DNA from: Actinomycetota bacterium | GTDB lineage: Bacteria; Actinomycetota; Actinomycetes; S36-B12; UBA5976 | Reading direction: 5' to 3' | Length of the DNA stretch: 64,000 nucleotides | Assembly (NCBI GenBank): GCA_947452765.1 | Contig: CANGDR010000008.1 | Location: 1-64,000, forward strand | In this document: positions 19,348 to 28,213 of the stretch, piece by piece | Layout: every line of letters starts with the position of its first letter | How positions within the stretch are numbered: the first letter of the stretch is position 1 | Made by a program: the position numbers and the translations under genes | Notes under the pieces: model-generated | The model's input: the letters and a program-made list of their open reading frames with translations, nothing else | Database searches by the model: none | What the model was told of the DNA's origin: nothing

Positions 19348-20364
19348 GTGCATTACCTAATCACAGGACATACCGGCTTTAAGGGCGCATGGCTTGCCAT
19401 GTGGCTTACGCAAGCAGGCCATGAAGTTTCAGGGCTATCCCTGGATCCAGTTCCAGGAGCCTTGTTTGAAAAGGCAAATGTAACGTCTCTTTTAAAACAC
19501 GACCTTCGCGGAGACATCCGAGACTTGGCGACAGTCCAGGCAGCCCTTTCCACCACCCAACCGGATGTAGTTTTCCATCTTGCGGCCCAACCGCTAGTTC
19601 GAGAGTCATATCAAGATCCTCGGGGAACAATTGAAACGAATGTAATTGGCACTATGAATCTTCTGACTGCGGTTTCCCAAACCCCGAGCATAAAAGCACA
19701 TGTGGTTATCACTACCGACAAGGTTTATAAGAATATCGATCAAATTTGGGGCTATCGGGAAATCGACCCGCTCGGTGGCGATGATCCGTATTCAGCCTCA
19801 AAAGCGATGGCTGACATTTTGACGCAATCGTGGGTTAAGAGTTTCGGTGGACCTCCAACGGCCATAGCTCGAGCTGGCAACGTGATTGGTGGAGGGGATG
19901 TCTGTAAAGATCGCTTACTCCCAGATTTGATAACTGCGTATTCGAAGGGGAGAACTCCAGAATTACGATTCCCAAATGCTGTTCGCCCGTGGCAACATGT
20001 GCTTGATTGCCTCAATGGATATATAACGCTTTCGAATGAATTGCTTGAGGGTCGGGGCCAAGGCGAATGGAATTTCGGTCCTGATACTGATTCTTTTGTT
20101 CCGGTGGGACAAGTAGCTAGTCTCGTAGCTGACATGTATGGAATTTCAAATCAAGTATGGACACTAGCGTCCGACCAACAACCACACGAAGCTAATCTAT
20201 TGTCGCTTGACGCAAGGAAAGCCGAGTTATCTTTAAATTGGCACAACAAACTAAATTTCCAGGAAGCGGTTCGCTGGACAGTTGAATGGCACCAACAATT
20301 GAGTCAGGGTGACGATGCCTTTGCACTTGCTTCTGATCAAATTTCACTATTTGGGGAAATGTAG
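19348..20364 (+). CDS. rfbG: CDP-glucose 4,6-dehydratase (RfbG-like)
   Basis: YLITGHTGFKGAWLAMWLTQAGHEVSGLSLDP; DVVFHLAAQPLVRESYQDPRGTIETNVIGTMNLL; TTDKVYKN; PDLITAYSKGRTPELRFPNAVRPWQHVLD. Confidence 0.9.
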   Translation: MHYLITGHTGFKGAWLAMWLTQAGHEVSGLSLDPVPGALFEKANVTSLLKHDLRGDIRDLATVQAALSTTQPDVVFHLAAQPLVRESYQDPRGTIETNVIGTMNLLTAVSQTPSIKAHVVITTDKVYKNIDQIWGYREIDPLGGDDPYSASKAMADILTQSWVKSFGGPPTAIARAGNVIGGGDVCKDRLLPDLITAYSKGRTPELRFPNAVRPWQHVLDCLNGYITLSNELLEGRGQGEWNFGPDTDSFVPVGQVASLVADMYGISNQVWTLASDQQPHEANLLSLDARKAELSLNWHNKLNFQEAVRWTVEWHQQLSQGDDAFALASDQISLFGEM

Positions 20365-20492
20365 TCAGATATCAGTAGCTAGATTTCGTTGCAAATAAAC
20401 AATTTCAAGATAATCAGGCATCTAGACAATTCACCTAAATCAGACATGAGATAGTATTAGGTATTGAAGCTATTAGGCGTAGGAGTTAAGAG

Positions 20493-22004
20493 ATGTCATT
20501 TTTCGAAGGTTCAGAGAATCGACCATTTTTGGTTCTGGATTTAGCAAATAATCACAATGGATCTGTTGAACATGGCAAAAAAATTATTGATGGCATAAAA
20601 GCAGCACTAGATGGTAGTAATTTTAAAACACTAATTAAGTTTCAATACCGCAATTTAGACACTTTCATACACCCCGATTTTAAGGGTCGCGAAGACATTA
20701 AATACATAAAGCGATTTGAAAGTACGCGACTGTCCTGGGATCAATTTCTTGAACTTGCCGATTATGTACGCGCTAGTGGTTTTATGGCTGCTTGCACGCC
20801 ATTTGACGAATTCTCAGTGTCTAAAATTGTCGAACATAAATATGATGTTTTAAAGATCGCGAGTGCGTCTTTTACAGATTGGCCTGTCTTGGAAGCTGCT
20901 GTCTTGACCGACCTGCCAATAATTGCTTCCACCGCAGGAGCCTCAGTTGAAGAGATTGATCGCGTAGTCAGCTTCTTCACAAATCGCAATAAGGATTTCT
21001 GTTTAATGCATTGTGTTGCAGCGTATCCAACTCACGATGAAGATCTGCAACTAAACAGAATCGACTTTCTAACCAATCGCTATGAAGGCATTCCAATTGG
21101 TTACTCAACCCATGAAAATCCAAATAACTACATTGCAGGTCAGTTAGCTATCGCAAAAGGTGCCAGATTATTGGAGCGCCATGTTGGTATTTCAAGTGCA
21201 GATTCCCCTCTAAATGACTATTCGTCAGGCCCTGAAACTTTAAGTGACTGGGTTAAGGCATTGGAAGATGGACTAACAATGTGTGGTCGCACCGACGGAA
21301 TGTTTAGCCCTGTTGCCGCCGAGCTCGAAGCACTGGGAGGTTTACGCCGCGGTGTTTTTGCGAAATCGTCAATTTCAGAAGGAGCTTCAATCTCTAATGA
21401 TGAGGTTTTCTTTGCAATTCCACTTCAAGACGGCCAGTTAGTAGCAAATGAATGGTCAAAGTATGTTGCTCATAAGCCAAAATCAAGTCTGGCTGAGAAC
21501 TCCCCATTGCTAAGGGAAAATCTAGATATTGAATTCCAGCAAGAAAAGATCTGGAAGATTGTTCAGGACACTCAAAATCTCTTTAAACAAGCTGGAATTA
21601 CAATTCCAGGACAAGCAGAGCTAGAGATCTCTCATCATTATGGGATCGATTCGTTTGCAGAATTTGGCTTATTAATGGTCACTGTTGTCAACCGCGATTA
21701 CTGCAAGAAATTACTTGCGGTGATGCCGGGGCAAACTCATCCCGAGCAGTACCACAAGCAAAAAGAAGAAACATTCCACTGCTTATTTGGGACTTTGGAC
21801 CTTTGGCTTGATGACGAGCATGTCGTTATGACTCCTGGAGACGTTGTTTTGGTTGAACCAGGAGTTCGACACAAGTTTTCATCAAGTGATGGCTGCGTTG
21901 TAGAGGAGATTTCCTCAACTCACTTTAAGAATGATTCTTTCTATGTTGACGAGAGCATAAATCAAAATCCGGACAGAAAGACTTTTGTTTCTTTCTGGGT
22001 GTAG
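20493..22004 (+). CDS. NeuB-family (sialic-acid-synthase-like) enzyme with SAF-like segment and C-terminal cupin domain
   Basis: NeuB barrel signatures (ACTPFDEFSVSKI, LKIASASFTDWPVLEAA, GYSTHENPNNYIAGQLAIAKGARLLERHV), RRGVFAKSSISEGASISNDEV (SAF-like), cupin (MPGQTHPEQYHKQKEETFHCLFGTLDLWLDDEHVVMTPGDVVLVEPGVRHKF). Confidence 0.85.
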   Translation: MSFFEGSENRPFLVLDLANNHNGSVEHGKKIIDGIKAALDGSNFKTLIKFQYRNLDTFIHPDFKGREDIKYIKRFESTRLSWDQFLELADYVRASGFMAACTPFDEFSVSKIVEHKYDVLKIASASFTDWPVLEAAVLTDLPIIASTAGASVEEIDRVVSFFTNRNKDFCLMHCVAAYPTHDEDLQLNRIDFLTNRYEGIPIGYSTHENPNNYIAGQLAIAKGARLLERHVGISSADSPLNDYSSGPETLSDWVKALEDGLTMCGRTDGMFSPVAAELEALGGLRRGVFAKSSISEGASISNDEVFFAIPLQDGQLVANEWSKYVAHKPKSSLAENSPLLRENLDIEFQQEKIWKIVQDTQNLFKQAGITIPGQAELEISHHYGIDSFAEFGLLMVTVVNRDYCKKLLAVMPGQTHPEQYHKQKEETFHCLFGTLDLWLDDEHVVMTPGDVVLVEPGVRHKFSSSDGCVVEEISSTHFKNDSFYVDESINQNPDRKTFVSFWV

Positions 22005-22010
22005 AAAAAA

Positions 22011-22610
22011 TTGAACACGTTAGTTGTGTGGGACATAGATGATGTCTTAAATCCATTAATGCAAGAATGGCTAGAACATCAAAAACATACGAAAAAAGTG
22101 GACCTTGAATTCAAATATACAAATTTAGAAAATCCAGATTTTAGCGAAAGCTTAAACTGGAGCCGCAAAGATTTTATTGACTCATTAGATGAATTTCGGT
22201 TGAATTTCCAAGCGACCCTTGAGCCAAATAATTTAATTCAGAAGTGGTTTATGGAAGGGAAATTAAAAGATGTACATCACGCGGCATTAACCGCAACGCC
22301 CCAGAAGTTTTCTAACATCTCAAAAGATTGGCTTCAAAGGAATTTTGGCCAGTACATTAACGATTTTTACTTAGCACCATCCGCAAGAAATGACGATCTG
22401 CAACCACGATTACGCAAGTATGACTTCTACAAAGAATTCAAAGGGAAATACTCAAACGTAATTGTAATTGATGATCGACCCGATAATTTAGAGTCTGCTA
22501 AAGCTGCTGGGGTATCCACACTATGTTGGCCCCAACCGTGGAACCATTCACTATTAGACTCTAAAGCGACATTGAAAGAACTTTCGAGGACGATTCTTGA
22601 ATGGAGTTAG
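22011..22610 (+). CDS. Small HAD-like hydrolase
   Basis: Motif I VVWDIDDVLNPL and motif IV IVIDDRPDNLESAKAAGV. TTG start 6 bp after the NeuB-cupin stop. Confidence 0.7.
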   Translation: MNTLVVWDIDDVLNPLMQEWLEHQKHTKKVDLEFKYTNLENPDFSESLNWSRKDFIDSLDEFRLNFQATLEPNNLIQKWFMEGKLKDVHHAALTATPQKFSNISKDWLQRNFGQYINDFYLAPSARNDDLQPRLRKYDFYKEFKGKYSNVIVIDDRPDNLESAKAAGVSTLCWPQPWNHSLLDSKATLKELSRTILEWS

Positions 22611-22614
22611 TTGA

Positions 22615-24396
22615 GTGAAAACGATGACAATCGCAGATTTTCTTATGCATAGATTGGCCATGTTTGGCGCTCGTCATGTTTTTCTGATTCCGGGTGGTGG
22701 TTCTATGCACCTTGTCGATGCGCTGGGAAGAAATCAAGACCTTGAACCGGTCGCAATGCTTCATGAGCAAGGAGTAGGAATTGCTGCAGAGGCGTACGCA
22801 CAGTACACAGATGGCATTGGAGTTGCTTTAGTCACTACAGGCCCTGGAGGTACGAACGTTTTGACAGCTGTTGCAGCAGCCTGGCTTGACTCCACTCCTC
22901 TCGTTGTAATTTCTGGGCAAGTTAAAACGGCTGACTTAGTTGGAAGCAGGGGAGTAAGACAATTTGGTTTTCAGGAAATTGATATTTGTGCAATGGCTAA
23001 GCCAATTACGAAAGCCGCTATAACAATTACCGATGTGTCAAAAGCCATCGAGCAAATAATAGAAACAATCACCATTGCAGTCAGCGGCAGACCAGGACCC
23101 GTTTTGATTGACATTCCTTTAGATATCCAAGCAACTGAAGTTAGTGTTACAGCGGAGCAACTAGATGGCCAAGCTGTGCGCGAAGTGGACCCTAAAGACA
23201 CGTTAGATTTGACTAGATTATTAAGTGAATTAAATCAAGCAAAGAGACCGGTTTTATTAATTGGAAATGGCGTTCGGCTCGCGAAAGCAACTGCGGCACT
23301 GATTGAATTTGCTGAACGGACAAATATTCCATGCTTGTTTACCTGGAAGGCATTCGACATGCTTCCATTCGACCATCATTTAAATGCTGGACGACCGGGT
23401 GCAGTTGCTAGCCGCTACGCCAACTTTACCCAGCAGGCATCTGATTATTTTATAAGTATTGGTGCACGACTAGATTTGGGCCAAACTGGATATCGACCTG
23501 AAAATCTTGCTCCAAGAGCGCACCGTGTAGTTGTCGACATTGATGAGAATGAAATTTTGAAGCTAGATCAGAAAGATATCGAGTCATGGGCAGTTGATGC
23601 CGGTAGTTTTTTAAACTCTCTAAATGAACAGTCGAAAAGCCTTACTTGGAGTGGCTATCAGCCGTGGCACGAAGCGATAGTAAATTGGAAATCGGAGTTT
23701 CCAATTGATCTAAAACCAGGACATGATCCTATGGAAACTTATGAAGTTCTAAAGGTGCTATCTGACTTTATGCAACCGAATGATATCTTCGTCCCTGGTA
23801 GCAGCGGTGCCTGCAGTGAAGTTTCGATGCAGGCCTTTGAAAACAAAACAAGACAACGAGTTTTGAACTCAGAAGGTCTTGGACCAATGGGGTTTGGAAT
23901 CCCAGCTCCCATAGGAGTTTCGTGTGTTGCGCCTAATGAGCGAATTTTTTCTATTGACGGTGATGGCGGCTTCCAAATGAATATTCAGGAATTGGAGGTA
24001 GCTGCGAGACGTAAGGCCAAAATTTGCTGGATCGTGCTTGATAACAACGGGTATGGATCCATAAAGGTTACTCAAGATGGTTACTTCAATGGCAGGAGAG
24101 TAGCAAGTGATCCTGATAGCGGCCTGACTTTACCTGACGCAGCTAAAGTTGCAAAATCTTTTGGGCTGAACTCACACACAGTTACTGATGCGAGTCAACT
24201 CCGCAACGCGTTAGAAGAATTTGCTGTCACACAAACACCAACAGTGATTGTTGCTAAAGTAAATCCAAATCACAAAACGGAACCAAGAATTGCGAGTATG
24301 CGCAACGAAGATGGCACAATGTCAAGTGATGCGCTGGAGAATTTAACTCCAAAGTTGCCGGCTGACGTACTTAAAGCTCATTTAACATTTGACTGA
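22615..24396 (+). CDS. ThDP-dependent enzyme of the acetolactate-synthase superfamily (carboligase or decarboxylase)
   Basis: Catalytic Glu context MLHEQGVGIAAEAYAQ; TTGPGGTNVLTAVAAAWLDSTPLVVISGQ; ThDP motif GDGGFQMNIQELEVAARRKAKICWIVLDNNGYGSI. Confidence 0.88.
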   Translation: MKTMTIADFLMHRLAMFGARHVFLIPGGGSMHLVDALGRNQDLEPVAMLHEQGVGIAAEAYAQYTDGIGVALVTTGPGGTNVLTAVAAAWLDSTPLVVISGQVKTADLVGSRGVRQFGFQEIDICAMAKPITKAAITITDVSKAIEQIIETITIAVSGRPGPVLIDIPLDIQATEVSVTAEQLDGQAVREVDPKDTLDLTRLLSELNQAKRPVLLIGNGVRLAKATAALIEFAERTNIPCLFTWKAFDMLPFDHHLNAGRPGAVASRYANFTQQASDYFISIGARLDLGQTGYRPENLAPRAHRVVVDIDENEILKLDQKDIESWAVDAGSFLNSLNEQSKSLTWSGYQPWHEAIVNWKSEFPIDLKPGHDPMETYEVLKVLSDFMQPNDIFVPGSSGACSEVSMQAFENKTRQRVLNSEGLGPMGFGIPAPIGVSCVAPNERIFSIDGDGGFQMNIQELEVAARRKAKICWIVLDNNGYGSIKVTQDGYFNGRRVASDPDSGLTLPDAAKVAKSFGLNSHTVTDASQLRNALEEFAVTQTPTVIVAKVNPNHKTEPRIASMRNEDGTMSSDALENLTPKLPADVLKAHLTFD

Positions 24397-25397
24397 GCAT
24401 GGTGCCATTCAATTGTGCGCTCAATTGAGTCTTTTAAATCTGTATAAACATCAAGGTCAAGTACATTACGCGCGCGATCAATATTCGGCACGTATTTAGT
24501 TGGTTCGTGTGTATCGCCTAAATTAATCTTGACATCGAGCTTGGCGATACTCGCAACTAGCTCGGCACATTCCCGAATTGATATAGATTTATCACTACCG
24601 ACATTCAATGGTTCGGTGTAATCACTATGCATGTATGCAAAAAGCCAGCTAATCAAATCTGCTGCGTACAAATAGGATCTGAAGTCAACGCCAGAGCTGG
24701 TGAGTGTAATTGGCTTCGATTCGATTGCAGCTCTAATAAAGTTTCCAATTGCGAAGTGTGAATCAATTGGCAAATATGGCCCAACAAAGGCAAATAAGCG
24801 CGCATTCTTAGCGCTAACTACTCCATCTTTGGTTGCCTCTTTGAGAATCATTTCCGTAGCTCGCTTAGATGCGTCATAAACTTCAGCATCCTTGAGCCAG
24901 TCATTAGCCACTCGTAAATCCTCCGTAATCTCGAGCCCTGGTTTTAAGCCCCGGCCATACACGGCACCGCTACTAGTGTGCATAAACTTTGGTGGTTCAG
25001 TTTGCCCTGCAGCTAAGTCAAGAAGTCTGAAAGTTCCGCGAATACTTGAATCGATGATGTGTGAAGAACTGGGAGTTGAAGGAACTGCACTCGAAGTTGC
25101 CAGGTGCCAAATTTGATGTACCGGCTCATCTATTTTCAATTTATTGGATACATCTTGTTCAAGATACTTGACTTTTTCGGCGCCCTTAATCCCTTGCAAC
25201 TGACTTTGCGCTTTAGTTTTAGACCTGACAATAAGAATAAGGCGCGGACTTTGCGCGCCACACCTAAGTAATGATTCAACGAGCCACCTACCGACAAATC
25301 CCGTTCCGCCCGTAATCACTACCGTTTGGTCTTGGGCAGACTCTAGGAATTGAGCACTATAGGTAGATATTTGCTCTGCGTCACGCTCACTTATCAA
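24378..25397 (-). CDS. NAD(P)-dependent sugar epimerase/reductase (extended SDR)
   Basis: TVVITGGTGFVGRWLVESLLR; HTSSGAVYGRG; YDASKRATEM (YxxxK). Convergent with the ThDP gene, 19-bp overlap. Confidence 0.85.
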   Translation of the reverse strand: MISERDAEQISTYSAQFLESAQDQTVVITGGTGFVGRWLVESLLRCGAQSPRLILIVRSKTKAQSQLQGIKGAEKVKYLEQDVSNKLKIDEPVHQIWHLATSSAVPSTPSSSHIIDSSIRGTFRLLDLAAGQTEPPKFMHTSSGAVYGRGLKPGLEITEDLRVANDWLKDAEVYDASKRATEMILKEATKDGVVSAKNARLFAFVGPYLPIDSHFAIGNFIRAAIESKPITLTSSGVDFRSYLYAADLISWLFAYMHSDYTEPLNVGSDKSISIRECAELVASIAKLDVKINLGDTHEPTKYVPNIDRARNVLDLDVYTDLKDSIERTIEWHHAQSNVK

Positions 25398-25417
25398 AAC
25401 TTCTCCTAATTAATCCG

Positions 25418-27343
25418 CTAACTCGGGTGATCATATAAGTTAGTTTCTTTAACATAACTACCTACTTGTGTTGCATATAATAAGTACTGGTTGCTAAAAC
25501 CGCTTAAGGTTCTTCCATCGCCGATTGATACATACTTCTCACCAATGTCGGTAATTGTTAAACCTAGCGATCGCGCCAAGATAGATGTTTCGTGGGTGTC
25601 ATTGCTGCAGAAGATAACTGATTTTGACTTTTCCTTCGATGCATCTCGGATAGAAGTGCGATTACCCCACGACCATGACACAAAATCTGGCCCAGCAGAT
25701 TGCCAGCGGTTATTCCAAACTGAGAGTAAGCCATCGTCGCACATAAACACCACGTTCTTATCTGCGTGCCTATACATAAACGAATCTACGATTTTGTAGT
25801 TGTAGTAATAAGCCTTTGTAACCAGCATGCCTTTTAGGGCGGGAGAATCCAACGTTACTCTTTGAACGTTGTTCTGCTTGACTGCGTTAGTTGTGCCTAT
25901 CATAACGAAGGGAAAAATAACCGCCAAACAAAACGATATCGATTGCAATCTAAATAAATTGATCTTGGACAGCTGTGCAATTAAAAATGCTAGAGCTAAC
26001 GGAGTGGACCACCAAATGTGCAACAAGTCCGCAATCGGGTAAGCGCCAATAAGGAGACACGTAGCAACGATTCCAATAACTAGTGATTGGAATTTAAGTT
26101 GGGGATGAAACTCTGATTGATTATCACTAGCAGAAGATTCCGTTACATTAGCAACGCGGTCTGTATATAGTTGCCAAATCATAAAGCCTACGATCATTGG
26201 AACGAAAATAATTGCAAGATAAAGTGGCACATTCACTTGAGCAGAGAACAATCCATCTTTGCCCCAAGGAACAAAAAATTTCGTTGGCAACTTTTTTGGG
26301 AATCGCAACCACTGGTGAGCCGCAAACATGAATGAAGTGATAGCAGCAGCAGTCAGCGTTAAAGAGGTTGCCTCGGTTGGAAGAAATTTGTTCAATAATC
26401 GATGAAGAATCCCTAGAATTAAGATCGCGAGGAGTGCACCTAATGCTGGTTCAGTCACCCTCCAAATAAAGTCGCTTAGCGCGACGGGTGATGTTGCACT
26501 TGCTGGTCCGCTTATCGTGTCAATGCGGTAGGGACCAATAAGACCTAGGTATTTCAGAATCAAAATAAAACTAAGTAGTCCAGATAGCGTTCCTAAAACC
26601 AAAGATTTGGCCTGCTTTATGTTGAAATAGTTCTTTGCAATCGAGAGTGCGACGATCAATGCAAAACCTAAAGCAAGCACAATGCCTATCGTCAACCGCG
26701 TGACTATTGCGATGGAAAGCGAAAATCCAGAAACGAAAAGAATAAATGCACTACTATGGCGATCTTGTTGGTATTCAACACCTTGCAAAAAAAGAAATAA
26801 GAAAATAAGAGCAAAAAAATTAAAAACCACATTAGACCATGGCCATTGTCCAACGAACGAATAGTTATTGTAGGTCACCGTCCAGTCCGCTGAAGTACTG
26901 CTCCACAAGACAACGCCAATCATTCCGGCAACCGGATGATTTACCTTCGCAAGAATTGCAACGATCAAAAGCGCGCTAAGAATCAGAGTTATTGCCGTCA
27001 CTAAACGAATTGTGAGGAGAGGACCAAATCCAAATTTTAAAGTAAGTCCAAGTAAATAACTGCTCACTGGACCGTACTGGTCAAAGTACCCCGAGTGTGG
27101 AAGAAAGCCGTCACGAGAAGCAATAGCTGTGGCAAGCATATATCCGTCATGATGTGGCTCTGGATCAAGTCTCGCGGCGTTGAGGAAATAAAAAGAAGTG
27201 AATGAAAGAGTGACAAAGTATGGGAGAAATTTCCATATTTTTGAGGGCGGAATTTCGGATTGCAAGCGTTGCGATTCTGCAATCATAGACATATTTATTA
27301 TCTTATCAGTGCACTTAATGACACCAGATAGGTCACCACGCAA
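25418..27343 (-). CDS. Polytopic membrane protein, GT-C-type glycosyltransferase-like
   Basis: Many hydrophobic segments; first-loop acidic motif RLDPEPHHDGYMLATAIASRDGFLPHSGYFDQYGPV typical of GT-C enzymes. Start uncertain. Confidence 0.65.
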   Translation of the reverse strand: MRGDLSGVIKCTDKIINMSMIAESQRLQSEIPPSKIWKFLPYFVTLSFTSFYFLNAARLDPEPHHDGYMLATAIASRDGFLPHSGYFDQYGPVSSYLLGLTLKFGFGPLLTIRLVTAITLILSALLIVAILAKVNHPVAGMIGVVLWSSTSADWTVTYNNYSFVGQWPWSNVVFNFFALIFLFLFLQGVEYQQDRHSSAFILFVSGFSLSIAIVTRLTIGIVLALGFALIVALSIAKNYFNIKQAKSLVLGTLSGLLSFILILKYLGLIGPYRIDTISGPASATSPVALSDFIWRVTEPALGALLAILILGILHRLLNKFLPTEATSLTLTAAAITSFMFAAHQWLRFPKKLPTKFFVPWGKDGLFSAQVNVPLYLAIIFVPMIVGFMIWQLYTDRVANVTESSASDNQSEFHPQLKFQSLVIGIVATCLLIGAYPIADLLHIWWSTPLALAFLIAQLSKINLFRLQSISFCLAVIFPFVMIGTTNAVKQNNVQRVTLDSPALKGMLVTKAYYYNYKIVDSFMYRHADKNVVFMCDDGLLSVWNNRWQSAGPDFVSWSWGNRTSIRDASKEKSKSVIFCSNDTHETSILARSLGLTITDIGEKYVSIGDGRTLSGFSNQYLLYATQVGSYVKETNLYDHPS

Positions 27344-27391
27344 CCCTGTTCTACAAGAAAAATGACCCTAAGCGCATGGTAGTATCAACAA

Positions 27392-28213
27392 ATGGCGAAC
27401 TCTAAGGTCGGTTCAAGAGTATTACTGAGAAATGCCATGATTGCATACTTGCCATCCAAACTTAGCCACTTTGTGAACTGTCAAAAGAATCTTCGATTTG
27501 GAACGCTTGAAGCTGAAATGCCCTGGCTCTCAAAAGTTACCAAAGAGATAGTCGCCACTAATGGCAAGGCTGTTGCAGTTGACGTTGGAGCAAATTTAGG
27601 ATTATTTACCCAACTATTGTTGGACAGCGGCGCGAGCGTAATTGCAATCGAGCCAAATAGCATGCTTTCAAAGTATTTAACCAAAGTATTTGGATCTAAA
27701 ATTACATGCCTCAATATTGGATTATCAAACCTAACTACCTCGGTTGAGTTAAGAATTCCAAGAATAAAAGGAGCTCCGAGACGAATGTCTGGGATGGATG
27801 CCCTAGCAACCATTCATCCACAAAATACGCTATCTGAATTCGATAAAGATTTAGCCTTTCGTAATTTAATAGAAGTAAAAACAATTGATGATTTGTTCCT
27901 TGGCCAAGAGCATCTAGATGTAATAAAAATTGATGTTGAAGGACATGAATTACAAGTTATCCAAGGTGGTCTAGCAAGTTTAAAGAAACATCAGCCTATA
28001 ATCATGTGTGAGATTGAGCTTCGGCATGGTGGAGATCTGGAATCAATTTCGGCAGTGCTCAATAAAATTGGATATCGTGTGGGCGTAATTAACCATGAAA
28101 ATTATAGAGATCTATCAGAATTAGATACTTCCAATTGGAAGGCAGGAAATAGCGAATTTTCAAACTTCATATTTGTTCCCACAAGACTTCTGTCCCTTGT
28201 GGAGAGAGCTTAA
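27392..28213 (+). CDS. FkbM-family methyltransferase
   Basis: VAVDVGANLGLFTQLLLDSGASVIAIEPN; LDVIKIDVEGHELQVIQGG. Confidence 0.88.
   Translation: MANSKVGSRVLLRNAMIAYLPSKLSHFVNCQKNLRFGTLEAEMPWLSKVTKEIVATNGKAVAVDVGANLGLFTQLLLDSGASVIAIEPNSMLSKYLTKVFGSKITCLNIGLSNLTTSVELRIPRIKGAPRRMSGMDALATIHPQNTLSEFDKDLAFRNLIEVKTIDDLFLGQEHLDVIKIDVEGHELQVIQGGLASLKKHQPIIMCEIELRHGGDLESISAVLNKIGYRVGVINHENYRDLSELDTSNWKAGNSEFSNFIFVPTRLLSLVERA

Noticed and set aside
20471-20481. 11-mer TATTAGGCGTA shared upstream of neuB-cupin (20471) and purS (33981) as a common regulatory box
   Set aside because: Shared 11-mers are expected many times by chance in 64 kb; spacing to the start codons differs.
22615-24396. Calling the ThDP enzyme housekeeping acetolactate synthase IlvB
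   Set aside because: Its neighbours are all sugar genes, with no ilvN/ilvC nearby; left as an unassigned family member because sequence reading alone cannot settle substrate.
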